64,000 nt of DNA, from NCBI RefSeq assembly GCF_006517255.1, contig NZ_CP041185.1, positions 310,001 through 374,000 of the forward strand. The letters are read 5' to 3'. Source of the DNA: Janthinobacterium tructae. Lineage in GTDB: Bacteria > Pseudomonadota > Gammaproteobacteria > Burkholderiales > Burkholderiaceae_D. Below are positions 27,601 through 36,819 of the stretch, piece by piece. The notes beneath the pieces are model-generated. The model saw nothing but the letters and a program-made list of their open reading frames with translations, did not search any database and had not been told where the DNA came from. Made by a program: the position numbers and the translations under genes. Every line of letters starts with the position of its first letter. The stretch's first letter is position 1.

Positions 27601-27716
27601 TGCGCCTGGGCGGCGACCTGCAACAGGCGCGCGCCTTGCTGACGGCCCTGGGGCCTGCGCTGGCGCAGGTGGCCGAACAAATTTCAATGGAATTTGCCGT
27701 CAGCGACGCCCCCTGA
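24660..27716 (+). CDS. Hybrid sensor histidine kinase (CHASE-PAS-HisKA-HATPase-REC-Hpt)
   Basis: A 1018-residue membrane kinase. TM1 is at about 13-36, a periplasmic CHASE sensor at about 60-280 (LRGLEALFRTSEQLTRRQF, FPAIESVNYA), TM2 at about 330-355. A PAS domain (367-478) is followed by HisKA with NMSHEIRTPMNSIIGMAH (His ~502) and HATPase with DRGIGMKQEE and GSGLGLVISKQLVELMGG. REC is at 743-857 (VLMDVQMPEMDGFEATRR, MTANAG, TKPI), and a C-terminal Hpt has LGHRSKSSALAVGA (His ~956). A GGIGGIGGIG linker joins REC and Hpt. All phosphorelay residues are present. No output regulator is adjacent. I chose ATG 24660; the frame continues to 24525 but without a good ribosome site and would bring a second hydrophobic segment. 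Confidence 0.92.
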   Translation: MHTLSKGGAGSGIRIWAGGLLLALAVGGALYAGAVRTVNDDAEQRFDNLTHGAQHSLATRVKSYSDLLRGLEALFRTSEQLTRRQFHDYVAGLDIARQFPAIESVNYAVALTQAQRAAYVADVRSDTSMAPRGYPAFTIRPPGERPEYTVLTYLEPDSLLAERMGVDIGANPLVAQALAQSRDSGEVSASGQVIMIKGPPAHVGLGMRLPVYRNGMPQGSVAERRAAYQGSVGIGFGVAQLVHSALERSVLEPLHLTLYSAVEPLPAQGVLRIAPQDRLLFNDDGDLAATPPQPGGDAAYFDQVLPIAYQGGVWKAHFRMRKAELYSPFDRYFPWLALGVGVAGTLLIYGYIFTLYRSRRNAVAQRTLLDTVLDSVDAYVYMKDADLRYRYVNARTAKMLGRSAEQLIGRQDGELTLGDAAAAAQLTERQVFDSGAKFVGEERFVDAQGQVHHLWSVKVPLGLPGPVTGLIGLSTDVTELHRLKEQADAASQAKSDFLSNMSHEIRTPMNSIIGMAHLALKSVADARQRDYLQKIFHSGQHLLGLINDILDFSKIEAGKLELEVLDFRLDTLLENIASQLGDAAAVKGLALQFDIASGLPQRWRGDPLRLEQVLLNLTSNAIKFSDNGSIYVRVRQSEERGSHAMLRFEVQDRGIGMKQEEVAQLFRSFHQADPSTTRKYGGSGLGLVISKQLVELMGGKVGVYSQPGQGSTFWFTARLEKSVQAGDERIAEVEPDVLGVIRGASILLVEDNVFSQQVGCELLEDAGATVCIACNGREALELLAHQRYDCVLMDVQMPEMDGFEATRRIRADPRLSGLLVIAMTANAGSEDRARCLAAGMDEFVTKPIAPNLLFHLLAKWFRLRGGIGGIGGIGSLGHARVGDRLAALPKASPSAAAPDLRDMAVLDLATLALTFSNDAVKMRKYTQLFLDTARDGIAEMEQAMALEDLGRLADLGHRSKSSALAVGAHAFASLCVSIEGLRLGGDLQQARALLTALGPALAQVAEQISMEFAVSDAP
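27252..27278 (+). repeat. Three 9-bp repeats coding a GGI linker in the hybrid kinase
   Basis: Three near-identical 9-nt units (ggcggtatt, ggcggcatc, ggcggcatc) encode GGIGGIGGI between the REC and Hpt domains. Copy-number changes would stay in frame and only alter the linker length. Confidence 0.7.
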
Positions 27717-27791
27717 CGCAGGCAGCGGCGATAATATGCCTTTGACGTCTCCGGCCACCTTGCCAGAGACGCGGCAACCCATCGGATCAGC

Positions 27792-30700
27792 ATGCATACT
27801 CCCGTCACGCCCGGCCTTCTCATCCTGCATGGCAACCAGCTGGAACAGCTGCGCGCCGCCGTCTTCCAGTGGCTGCGCCAGCATCCGCTGGCACCGCTGG
27901 AAACGGACATCTTTCTGGTGCAGTCGAACGGCGTGGCCGAATGGCTGAAGATCGCCCTGGCCGAGGAGATGGGGGTGTGCGCCGCCACGCGCATCGCCCT
28001 GCCGGCGCGCCTGCTGTGGGAAAGCTACCGCGGCATGCTGGGGCGCGAACGGGTGCCGCGCGTCTCGCCATTTGATAAATCGCCGCTGACCTGGCGTTTG
28101 ATGCGTCTATTGCCGTCGCTGCTGGCCGACCCGGTGTTTGCGCCGCTGCGCTACTTCCTTGCCGATGGCGATAGCGAACGCCGGCTGCAACTGGCCGAGC
28201 GCCTGGCCGATTTGTTCGACCAGTACCAGGTCTACCGCGCCGACTGGCTGGCTGACTGGGCTGCCGGGCGCGACCAGTTGCGCACGGCGCGCGGCGAAGC
28301 TAACCCGTTGAAGGAAGACCAGCGCTGGCAGGCGCAGTTGTGGCGCGCCGTGGCGGCCGACGTGGAACCGTTTGAGCGCGACACGGGCCGCGCCGACATC
28401 CACGACGCTTTCCTGGCGGCGATCGCCGCCGGCGATGCGCCTGCCGGCAAGCTGCCGCGCAGGGTGGTGCTGTTTGGCGTGTCGGCCCTGCCATACCAGA
28501 CCTTGCAGGCGCTGGCCGCGCTGGCGCGCCACACGCAGGTGGTGCTGGCCGTGCCCAATCCGTGCCAGTTTTACTGGGGCGACATCATCGACGGGCGCGA
28601 CTTGCTGCGCGCGGAAAACAAGCGCCAGCGGCAGCGCAATGGCACCGACCTGGCGCAAATTCCGCTCGAAGCACTGCATGCGCACAGCCATCCGCTGCTG
28701 GCCAGCTGGGGCAGGCAAGGGCGCGACTTCATCCGCATGCTCGACGAGTTCGACGAACACGCGCAAGCCGAGGGGCGCGACGACAGCCTGCGCATCGACC
28801 TGTTTGGCGAGGAAACGGGCGAGACCCTGCTGCAGCAGGTGCAGGTGGCCATCCGCGAACTGCGTCCGCTGGCCGAACACGCACAAACGCCGCCCGATAT
28901 CGGCGACCGCTCGATCGAATTTCACGTGGCGCACAGCGTGCAGCGCGAAGTGGAAGTGCTGCACGACCAGCTGCTGGCCATGTTCGCGCACAGCGCCGAG
29001 ACGGGCTTGCGTCCGCGCGACGTGGTGGTGATGGTGCCCGACATCGACACGTTTACGGCCGCCATCCACGCCGTCTTCGGCCAGTACCGGCGCAATGACG
29101 AGCGTTTCATCCCGTTCGAGATCGGCGACGTGAAGGACCGCAGCGTCAATCCGCTGCTCGTCGCGCTCGAATGGCTGCTGCAGCTGCCGCAGCAGCGCTG
29201 CCGCCAGAGCGAAGTGCGCGACCTGCTCGACGTGCCGGCGCTGGCGGCGCGCTTCGGCCTGCAGCCGGACGACCTGCCCACCCTGGGCGCCTGGATCGAA
29301 GGGGCGGGCGTGCGCTGGGGCCTGGACCAGACGCACCGCGCCGGCCTGGGGCTGGGCGCGGCCGGGGAACAGAATGCGTGGATTTTCGGCGTGCGGCGCA
29401 TGCTGCTCGGCTATGCCAGCGGCAGTGGCGCCAGCTTTGGCGGTATCGAGCCGTATGCGGAAGTGGGCGGCCTCGATGCGGCGCTGGCGGGCTCGCTGGC
29501 GCAGCTGGTCGAGGCGCTGCTGCACTGGCGCAGCGTGCTGGCCAACGCGCACACGCCAGCCGAATGGGGCGTGCAGGCGCGTGCGTTGCTGGCCGCCTTC
29601 TTTGATGCCGACGATGAAGGCGACCGTTTGACCCTGGCGCAGCTCGAAGGCGCCTTGCAGGGCTGGCTGGAAACCTGCGAACATGCGGGCTTTGTCGAGC
29701 AGGTGCCGCTGTCCGTGCTGCGCGTGGCGTGGCTGGGCGCGCTGGACGAGCCGACCCTGAACCATCAATTCGTCTCCGGCGGCGTCACCTTCTGCACCTT
29801 GATGCCGATGCGCGCCGTGCCGTTCCGCGTGGTGTGCCTGCTGGGCATGAACGATGGCGACTTCCCGCGCCGCGCGCAGAAGGCCGATTTCGACTTGCTG
29901 GCGCTGCCCGGCATGGCGCGCCCGGGCGACCGTTCGCGCCGCGACGATGACCGCTACCTGATGCTCGAAGCCTTGCTGGCCGCGCGCGACAAACTGTACG
30001 TGAGCTGGGTGGGACGCAATGTGCGCGACAATTCCGAGCAGCCGCCGTCCGTGCTGGTGTCGCAGCTGCGCGATTACCTGGCCGCCGGCTGGTCGCTGGA
30101 CCGGCATCTTGTATCGCTGACCACCGAGCACGCGCTGCAGCCGTTCAGCCGCCGCTATTTCGAGGCCGATGGCTTGCTGACCTACGCGCGCGAATGGCGC
30201 GTGGCGCATGCGGATGCGGCGGCGCAGGCCGCCGTGCTGCCGCTGGGCCCCTACGAACTCGATCCCGGTACGCGCTTGAAACTGGGCGAGCTGGCCAGCT
30301 TTTTGCGCCAGCCTGTGAAGTACTTCTTCCGCCGCCGCCTGAGCGTGTATTTTTCCGATGCGGCCATGCTGGGCGAGGATGAAGAGCCGTTCGGCCTGAA
30401 TGCGCTCGAACGCTATCTGCTGGAAGACACCATGCTCGACGACGGCGGCGCCGTCGAAGCGCTGGACGACGTGCGCGCCAGCCTGCAAGCGCGCGCGCAG
30501 AAGCTGGCGCGCGAAGGCGTGCTGCCCATCGGCCTGATCGGCCAGCAGGTGCAGGCGCAGCTGGTCGAGGCGCTGGTGCCCGTGCGCAGCGCGTGGCTGT
30601 CCTTACGCGCCTCGTTCCCGCTGGCGGCCGACAAGCGCGCCATCAATTTGCCCTTCGGTGAGCTGCAGATCGACGACTGGCTCGACAAATTGTGCAGCAA

Positions 30701-31211
30701 CGGGCAGGAGACGGCCTGGCTGATGCAGATTTCCTCGAAGGTGACGGACAAGAGCGGCCTGGCGCGCGGCGACAAGCTGATGCTGATGTGGCTGCGCCAG
30801 CTGGCCGCCGCCGCCCTCGGCTTTCCCGTCACCGGCTATCTGGTGGCGCGCGACGCCATCGTCAGCATGGCGCCGCTCGATCCCGCCGTGTCGCGCGATG
30901 CGCTGGCCACCTTACTGGCACTGTGGCGCGAAGGCATGAACCATCCGCTGCCCACGGCGTGCAAGACGGGCCTGGCGCTGGTGCAGCAGGGCGACCCGCG
31001 CGCCGTCTACGATGGCGGCTTTGAACTGTCTGGCGAGCGCGATGAACTGTGCCTGGCGCGCCTGTGGCCCGAGTTTTCCGCGCTGGCTCTTGAGGAAGCA
31101 TGGGAAGACTGCACGCGCGAGCTGTATGGCCCGCTGGCCGACTGGCTGCAACAACATATCACGATCGACCCGATCAGCGCGCCCGATGATGGCGCGGGAG
31201 AAGAACAATGA
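27792..31211 (+). CDS. recC: Exodeoxyribonuclease V gamma chain
   Basis: A 1139-residue RecC subunit, which recognises Chi and splits duplex ends in the RecBCD helicase-nuclease used for double-strand-break repair. The N-terminus LLILHGNQLEQLRAAVFQWLRQHPLAPLETDIFLVQSNGVAEWLKIALAEE is diagnostic. Later family blocks include VVLFGVSALPYQTLQALAALA, RDVVVMVPDIDTFTAAIHAVFG, GGVTFCTLMPMRAVPFRVVCLLGMNDGDFPR and KLGELASFLRQPVKYFFRRRL. It starts at ATG 27792, 75 nt after the kinase gene. Its last 4 nt overlap the recB start. Confidence 0.95.
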   Translation: MHTPVTPGLLILHGNQLEQLRAAVFQWLRQHPLAPLETDIFLVQSNGVAEWLKIALAEEMGVCAATRIALPARLLWESYRGMLGRERVPRVSPFDKSPLTWRLMRLLPSLLADPVFAPLRYFLADGDSERRLQLAERLADLFDQYQVYRADWLADWAAGRDQLRTARGEANPLKEDQRWQAQLWRAVAADVEPFERDTGRADIHDAFLAAIAAGDAPAGKLPRRVVLFGVSALPYQTLQALAALARHTQVVLAVPNPCQFYWGDIIDGRDLLRAENKRQRQRNGTDLAQIPLEALHAHSHPLLASWGRQGRDFIRMLDEFDEHAQAEGRDDSLRIDLFGEETGETLLQQVQVAIRELRPLAEHAQTPPDIGDRSIEFHVAHSVQREVEVLHDQLLAMFAHSAETGLRPRDVVVMVPDIDTFTAAIHAVFGQYRRNDERFIPFEIGDVKDRSVNPLLVALEWLLQLPQQRCRQSEVRDLLDVPALAARFGLQPDDLPTLGAWIEGAGVRWGLDQTHRAGLGLGAAGEQNAWIFGVRRMLLGYASGSGASFGGIEPYAEVGGLDAALAGSLAQLVEALLHWRSVLANAHTPAEWGVQARALLAAFFDADDEGDRLTLAQLEGALQGWLETCEHAGFVEQVPLSVLRVAWLGALDEPTLNHQFVSGGVTFCTLMPMRAVPFRVVCLLGMNDGDFPRRAQKADFDLLALPGMARPGDRSRRDDDRYLMLEALLAARDKLYVSWVGRNVRDNSEQPPSVLVSQLRDYLAAGWSLDRHLVSLTTEHALQPFSRRYFEADGLLTYAREWRVAHADAAAQAAVLPLGPYELDPGTRLKLGELASFLRQPVKYFFRRRLSVYFSDAAMLGEDEEPFGLNALERYLLEDTMLDDGGAVEALDDVRASLQARAQKLAREGVLPIGLIGQQVQAQLVEALVPVRSAWLSLRASFPLAADKRAINLPFGELQIDDWLDKLCSNGQETAWLMQISSKVTDKSGLARGDKLMLMWLRQLAAAALGFPVTGYLVARDAIVSMAPLDPAVSRDALATLLALWREGMNHPLPTACKTGLALVQQGDPRAVYDGGFELSGERDELCLARLWPEFSALALEEAWEDCTRELYGPLADWLQQHITIDPISAPDDGAGEEQ

Positions 31212-34200
31212 CGAGCCATCTGCTCAACCCCCTGGCGTTCCCGCTGCACGGCTCGCGCCTGATCGAAGCCTCGGCCGGCACCGGCAAGACCTGGACCATT
31301 GCCGCGCTGTATGTGCGTCTCGTGCTGGGGCACGGCGACGACGACAGCCGCTTTACGCGTCCGCTGCTGCCGGCCGACATTTTGGTGATGACGTTTACGC
31401 GCGCCGCCACGCGCGAATTGTCGAACCGCGTGCGCGAGCGCCTGATCGAGGCGGCCGCCTATTTCCGCCACGAGTCCGGTGGCAGCGACCCGTTTCTCGA
31501 CGCATTGCTGGAATCTTATCCGGACGAAAGCGAACGGCAAAAGGCCGCGCACCGGCTGATGCTGGCCGCCGAGACGATGGATGAAGCGGCGATCTTCACC
31601 ATCGATGCGTGGTGCCAGCGCATGCTGCGCGAGCACGCGTTCGACAGCGGCAGCCTGTTCGACGAAGAACTGGTCAGCGACGAGCAAGCCCTGTTCGAGG
31701 ATGCGGCCCACGATTACTGGCGCCAGCAAGTCTATCCCTTGCCGCCGCAGGCGCTCGACGTGCTGCTGGCCTGCTGGCCCGACGTGGGGGCGCTGAAGAA
31801 AGGCGCGCGCGAGCTGGCGCGCCGCGCGGACATCATGGGCATGGCGCACGAAGAACCGTTGTCGGCACTGATCGCGCGCGAACAGCGGGCGCTGGCCGCG
31901 CAGCTGGCCAACCTGAAGGCAGGCTGGGTCGAACGCACGGAGCAGATGGCCGCGTGGATCAACGACCATCGCGCCGCCAATCCCAAGTGTTTTAACGGCG
32001 TCAAGATGAAGCCGGACAACCTGGCGAAGTGGTTCGACGGCTTGCGCAAGTGGGCACAGGACCCGCTGTTGCTGCTGCCGGCCATCACGGCCAAGGCGTG
32101 GGAGCGCTTGACGCCGTTCGGCATCGAGGATGCGTTTGCCAAGAGTTTCACGGCCCAGGTGCCCGAGTGCTTCGAGCATACCGAGGCGCTGGGGATCGCC
32201 CTGGCGGGAATTACGCCGCTGGGGCACAAGCTGCACCTGCATGCGGCGGCGGCCATTGCGCGGCGCATGGATCAGTTAAAACGCCAGTCGCGCCAGTTCG
32301 GCTTTGCCGACATGCTGCAGCGCCTGCACGACGCGCTGGCGGGCGAAAATGGCGCAGCCCTGCGCCAGCGCATCGTCGATCAATACCCGCTGGCGATGGT
32401 CGATGAATTCCAGGATACGGCACCGGCGCAGTACCAGATCTTCAATCTGCTGTACCGCATTGCCGACAACGACCCGGCGCAAGGCCTGTTCCTGATCGGC
32501 GACCCGAAGCAGTCGATTTACGGCTTTCGCGGCGCCGACATCCAGAGTTACCTGGCGGCGCGGCGCGCCACCGCAGGCCGCCACTACCAGCTGGGCACCA
32601 ACTACCGCTCGACGGCGCCGCTGGTGGCGGCTGTCAACCAGCTGTTCCTGCACGCCGAGCGCGCCGAGGTGCCGGCTGGCGCCTTCCGCTACCGTAAAGG
32701 GGACGAGAATCCGCTGCCGTTCGAGGCCGTCGATGCCAAGGGCCGGTCCGAGCACCTGGTGAACGCCGGCGGCCCGCTGCCGGCCCTGCTGGCCGCCTGC
32801 GCCAGCGATGCAGGACTGCGCGGCGACAGCTACCGCGAGTATTTCGCGCAGCATTGCGCGGAGCACATCGTCGCCATGCTGGGCGACACGCAGGCGGGCT
32901 TCGATGGCCCCGACGGTTTTACGCGCTTGCAGCCGGCCGACGTCGCCATCCTCGTGCGCGACCGCAAGGAAGCAGCAGCCATCCGCCGCGCGCTGGCGCG
33001 CCGCCGGGTCGCCAGCGTCTACCTGTCCGACAAGGATTCTGTCGTCGACAGCGAGGAAGCGCAAGATGTGCTGCGCTGGCTGGCGGCGCTGGCCAACCCC
33101 CTTGACGGGGGACTGGCGCGCGCCGCGTTTGCCACGCGCACCATCGGCCTGTCGCTGGGCGAGCTGGCACGCCTGTCGAGCGACGAACTGGAGTGGGAGC
33201 GCCGCGTCGAGCAACTGAAGACCCTGCATTTGATCTGGCAGCGCCAGGGCGTGCTGGCCATGCTGCGCCGCTTCATCCACGAATTGCAGCTGCCCGCCAT
33301 GCTGCTGCAGCAGACGGGCGGCGAGCGGCGGCTGACGAATCTGCTGCACCTGGCCGAACTGCTGCAATCGGCCAGCCGCCAGCTCGATGGCGAGCAGGCG
33401 CTGATACGCTGGCTGGCCGAGCAGATCGCCGGTGAAGGCGAGGGTGGCGACGAGCGCGTGCTGCGCCTGGAAAGCGATGCGGAGCTGGTGAAGGTCATCA
33501 CCGTGCATAAATCCAAGGGCCTCGAATACCCGCTCGTGTATCTGCCGTTCGCTGTCACGGCGCGCAAGGTGGATAAACGCAACCGCAGCTTCTTCGACTA
33601 TGCGGGGGACAATGGCGAACGCCGCCTCGACCTGTCGCTGTCCGATGAAGCCATGGCCGCGGTCGAAGAAGCGCGCATCGAGGAAGACTTGCGCCTGCTG
33701 TACGTGGCGCTGACGCGCGCGCGCCACTTCCTGTGGCTGGGCGTGGCCGCCCAGGCGGCGCGCAAGGCGGGCGAGAATACCCTGCACGAATCGGCGCTCG
33801 GTTATCTGCTGACGGGCGGCGACAAGCTGCCGGCGGAGCAGTTGCTGCCGCGCTGGCAGCAGGTGGCGGGCGATTGCGACGCCATCTATGTGGGCTCCCT
33901 GGCGCAGCCCGATGCCTGCACGGTACTGGACCGGGTCGAGCGGCGCCCCGCCTTGCGTCCCGCGCCCGTGTTCGTGGGCGAGTTCGAACGCGACTGGTCG
34001 GTGGGCAGTTTTACCTCGCTGACGCGGCAGATCGGCGCCGTGGCGGCCGCGCACGTGCCGCAGCGGGCGCTGGAAGAAACCTTGCTGGAAGACGGCACGG
34101 CTGTGGCCGTGGTCTCGCCGATGCACGTGGGCGATGCGCCATGGCACCGCTTCCCGCGCGGTTCCGTGCCCGGCAATTTCCTGCACGAGCAGCTCGAGTG

Positions 34201-34870
34201 GATGGGCGGCGAAGGTTTTGATTGCGTCCACGATGCCAATTTCGACACGCGCCTGGCGGCGCGCTGCGAGCGGGCGGGCTGGGGCCACCGCCAGGAAGAC
34301 GCCATCGCCTGGCTCAGGGAAATCGCCGTCACGCCGCTGCCGCTGCTCGATGCCTCGCTGTCGCAGTTCGATAGCACCCTGTCCGAGATGGAGTTCTGGT
34401 TCCCCAGCGAGCATTTGTCCACCGCAGCGCTCGATCAGCTGTGCACGCGCTTGCTGTTGGGCGGCGCGCCGCGTCCCGTGCTGCCGCGGCGCCAGCTGCA
34501 CGGCATGCTCAAAGGTTTTGCCGACCTGGTCATCGAACAGGATGGCCGCTATTGGGTGCTCGACTACAAGTCGAATGCGCTCGGCGCCAACGACGCTGCC
34601 TACCACACGGCCGCGCTGGCGGCCGGCATGGCGCAGCACCGCTACGATATCCAGGGCGCCATCTACATGCTGGCCCTGCACCGGCTGCTGAAAAGCCGGC
34701 TCGGCGACGCGTATGATCCGGCCGAGCACCTGGGCGGCGCCATCTTCCTGTTCCTGCGCGGCATCGCGAATGCGGACACGCATGGCTGCTACTGGCTGGC
34801 GCCGCAGCTGGAACTGCTGGACGGCCTCGATCAACTGTTATCTGAAGAAGCGGAACATCATGCAGCATAG
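31208..34870 (+). CDS. recB: Exodeoxyribonuclease V beta chain
   Basis: A 1220-residue RecB subunit: 3'-5' helicase plus the nuclease of the complex. Helicase motif I is EASAGTGKTWT (residues 20-30), motif II is MVDEFQDTAPAQYQIF (~399), followed by LIGDPKQSIYGFRGADI and VITVHKSKGLEYPLVYLPFA. The C-terminal nuclease domain has GFADLVIEQDGRYWVLDYKSNALG (~1105-1125), with the Asp-Asp-Lys active site intact. ATG 31208 overlaps the recC stop (ATGA). The recC-recB-recD order is that of many betaproteobacteria. Confidence 0.96.
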   Translation: MTSHLLNPLAFPLHGSRLIEASAGTGKTWTIAALYVRLVLGHGDDDSRFTRPLLPADILVMTFTRAATRELSNRVRERLIEAAAYFRHESGGSDPFLDALLESYPDESERQKAAHRLMLAAETMDEAAIFTIDAWCQRMLREHAFDSGSLFDEELVSDEQALFEDAAHDYWRQQVYPLPPQALDVLLACWPDVGALKKGARELARRADIMGMAHEEPLSALIAREQRALAAQLANLKAGWVERTEQMAAWINDHRAANPKCFNGVKMKPDNLAKWFDGLRKWAQDPLLLLPAITAKAWERLTPFGIEDAFAKSFTAQVPECFEHTEALGIALAGITPLGHKLHLHAAAAIARRMDQLKRQSRQFGFADMLQRLHDALAGENGAALRQRIVDQYPLAMVDEFQDTAPAQYQIFNLLYRIADNDPAQGLFLIGDPKQSIYGFRGADIQSYLAARRATAGRHYQLGTNYRSTAPLVAAVNQLFLHAERAEVPAGAFRYRKGDENPLPFEAVDAKGRSEHLVNAGGPLPALLAACASDAGLRGDSYREYFAQHCAEHIVAMLGDTQAGFDGPDGFTRLQPADVAILVRDRKEAAAIRRALARRRVASVYLSDKDSVVDSEEAQDVLRWLAALANPLDGGLARAAFATRTIGLSLGELARLSSDELEWERRVEQLKTLHLIWQRQGVLAMLRRFIHELQLPAMLLQQTGGERRLTNLLHLAELLQSASRQLDGEQALIRWLAEQIAGEGEGGDERVLRLESDAELVKVITVHKSKGLEYPLVYLPFAVTARKVDKRNRSFFDYAGDNGERRLDLSLSDEAMAAVEEARIEEDLRLLYVALTRARHFLWLGVAAQAARKAGENTLHESALGYLLTGGDKLPAEQLLPRWQQVAGDCDAIYVGSLAQPDACTVLDRVERRPALRPAPVFVGEFERDWSVGSFTSLTRQIGAVAAAHVPQRALEETLLEDGTAVAVVSPMHVGDAPWHRFPRGSVPGNFLHEQLEWMGGEGFDCVHDANFDTRLAARCERAGWGHRQEDAIAWLREIAVTPLPLLDASLSQFDSTLSEMEFWFPSEHLSTAALDQLCTRLLLGGAPRPVLPRRQLHGMLKGFADLVIEQDGRYWVLDYKSNALGANDAAYHTAALAAGMAQHRYDIQGAIYMLALHRLLKSRLGDAYDPAEHLGGAIFLFLRGIANADTHGCYWLAPQLELLDGLDQLLSEEAEHHAA

Positions 34871-36818
34871 TGAGCAAATGAATGCCTTGTTCGGCCACAT
34901 CGACGGCGTTGCCGGGGATGGCCATTTGCGCCGTCTGAGCGCCGCCTTTGCCCGCTTCATCGCCAGCCTGGACGAGCAGGCGCCGGATGCCGCCGCCGTG
35001 GCCGTGGCCTGCGTGGTGCTGTCCGAGCTGGAGGGGCGGGGGCATAGCTGTCTGATGCTGGCCGACCTTGCCAGCGAACCGTCGCAGCTGCTGGGCTGGA
35101 GCGAGGAGCTGTGGCATGCCGTGCTGGCCGTTTCCGGGCCGCTGCCCGACAGCGTCGACGGCTGGCGCGCGCTGCTGGCCGGCGCGCCGCAAGTGTGGCA
35201 GGTGGGCGCGCCCGATGTGCGCCAGCCGCTGGTGCTCGACGGCGACCGTCTGTATTTGCGCCGCTACTGGCGCGATGAGACCCTGGTGGGCGAGAAAATT
35301 GCCGTCCGCGCGCAGAGTTTGACTAATCCGCCGCTGGCACAGGTGCGGCAATGGCTCGACATCCTGTTCGACCAGCCCACGCAGGACGCTGGCCCTGACT
35401 GGCAAAAGGTGGCGTGCGCCATCGCCCTGCGCGGCAAGGTGGCCATTATCACGGGCGGTCCCGGCACGGGCAAGACGTACACGGTGGCGAGCCTGTTGAC
35501 CCTGCTGTTTGCCGTCTCGCCGCAGCCGGAGCAGTTGCGCATCGCGCTGGCCGCGCCGACCGGCAAGGCGGCCGCGCGCCTGAAGCAGTCGATCGACAAG
35601 GCCTTGAGCGGCCTGGCGGAAAAGGTCGGGGAAGCCTTGCCACTGCTGGAACTGGCGCGGCGCATGGGCGCGGCGCGCACCCTGCATAGCTTGCTCGGCG
35701 CGCGGCCCGACACGCGCGCCTTTGCCCACCACGCGGGCAATCCGCTTGACGTCGACGTGCTGATCGTCGATGAAGCATCGATGGTGCACCTGGAGATGAT
35801 GGCCTCGGTGCTCGACGCCTTGCCGCCGACGGCCATCTTGATCCTGCTGGGCGACAAGGATCAACTGGCGTCGGTGGAAGCGGGCGCCGTGCTGGGCGAC
35901 TTGTGCCACGATGCGCAGGCGGGCGGCTACACGGAGGCCACCATCGCGTATGCGCAGGCGGCCAGCGGCGTGGCCATTCCGCCCGCCTTCGCGGGAGCGG
36001 CCGGCGCGCTGGCGCAGCAGACGGTGATGCTGCGCCACAGCCACCGCTTCAGCGGCCCGATAGGCGAGCTGGCGCTGGCCGTGAATGGCGGCAGGCCCGA
36101 TCTGGCCAAGGCCTGCTTCGCCAGCGATAGCGGCGGCCAGCTGGCGTGGAGCGTGCCGGCGCAGCAGGAAGACGTGCTGCGCCTGGCCTTGTGCGGGCGC
36201 GTGGATGCGCCCGGCGGGTATCAGCCTTATCTGCAACTGGTCAATGCCGGCGAGGCGGCGTACGCGCAGCATGACGACTGGGTGCGCGCCGTGCTGCACG
36301 CATTTGAAGCGTTCCGCATCCTGTGCGCCGTGCGCGAAGGCGAGTGGGGCGTGGCGGGGCTGAACACGGCCATCGAACTGCGGCTGGAAAAGGAAGGCTT
36401 AATACGCCGCAGCGAATGGTATGTGGGCCGCCCCGTGATGGTCACGCGTAACGACTATGGCACGGGCGTGTTCAATGGCGACATCGGCCTGACCCTGCGC
36501 GACCCGGCGCGGCCCGGTTCCCTGCGCGTGTATTTTTTGGAAGGCGAGCATGTGCGCAGCGTGCTGGCCACGCGTTTGCGCCACGTGGAAACGGCGTTCG
36601 CCATGACGGTGCACAAGTCGCAGGGCTCGGAATTTCGCCACACGGTGCTGGTGCTGCCGCAGGAGGGCGGCGCCATGCTGGCGCGCGAACTGGTCTACAC
36701 GGGCATCACGCGTGCGCGTGACTTCTTTACCCTGGTCTCGCCCACGCAGGCCGTGCTGTTCGACGCGATTCTGCGCCGCACGCAGCGTGCCAGCGGGCTG
36801 CGTGGCTTGATCGGCTGA
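34860..36818 (+). CDS. recD: Exodeoxyribonuclease V alpha chain
   Basis: A 652-residue RecD subunit, a 5'-3' SF1B helicase. Walker A is ITGGPGTGKTYTVASLLTLL (~196-215) and Walker B LIVDEASMVHLEMM (~302). ILLGDKDQLASVEAGAVLGDL follows, and AMTVHKSQGSEFRHTVLVLPQ with YTGITRAR near the C-terminus. ATG 34860 lies inside recB (11-nt overlap). It completes the recCBD operon and ends 1 nt before the convergent dsbA. Confidence 0.95.
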   Translation: MQHSEQMNALFGHIDGVAGDGHLRRLSAAFARFIASLDEQAPDAAAVAVACVVLSELEGRGHSCLMLADLASEPSQLLGWSEELWHAVLAVSGPLPDSVDGWRALLAGAPQVWQVGAPDVRQPLVLDGDRLYLRRYWRDETLVGEKIAVRAQSLTNPPLAQVRQWLDILFDQPTQDAGPDWQKVACAIALRGKVAIITGGPGTGKTYTVASLLTLLFAVSPQPEQLRIALAAPTGKAAARLKQSIDKALSGLAEKVGEALPLLELARRMGAARTLHSLLGARPDTRAFAHHAGNPLDVDVLIVDEASMVHLEMMASVLDALPPTAILILLGDKDQLASVEAGAVLGDLCHDAQAGGYTEATIAYAQAASGVAIPPAFAGAAGALAQQTVMLRHSHRFSGPIGELALAVNGGRPDLAKACFASDSGGQLAWSVPAQQEDVLRLALCGRVDAPGGYQPYLQLVNAGEAAYAQHDDWVRAVLHAFEAFRILCAVREGEWGVAGLNTAIELRLEKEGLIRRSEWYVGRPVMVTRNDYGTGVFNGDIGLTLRDPARPGSLRVYFLEGEHVRSVLATRLRHVETAFAMTVHKSQGSEFRHTVLVLPQEGGAMLARELVYTGITRARDFFTLVSPTQAVLFDAILRRTQRASGLRGLIG

Positions 36819-36819
36819 G

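Noticed and set aside
32276..34834. 852-codon minus-strand frame opposite recB, and similar long frames opposite recC (28107-30488) and the importer genes (8379-10334)
   Set aside because: These are antisense shadows in high-GC DNA; RecB, RecC and transporter motifs on the plus strand are unambiguous.
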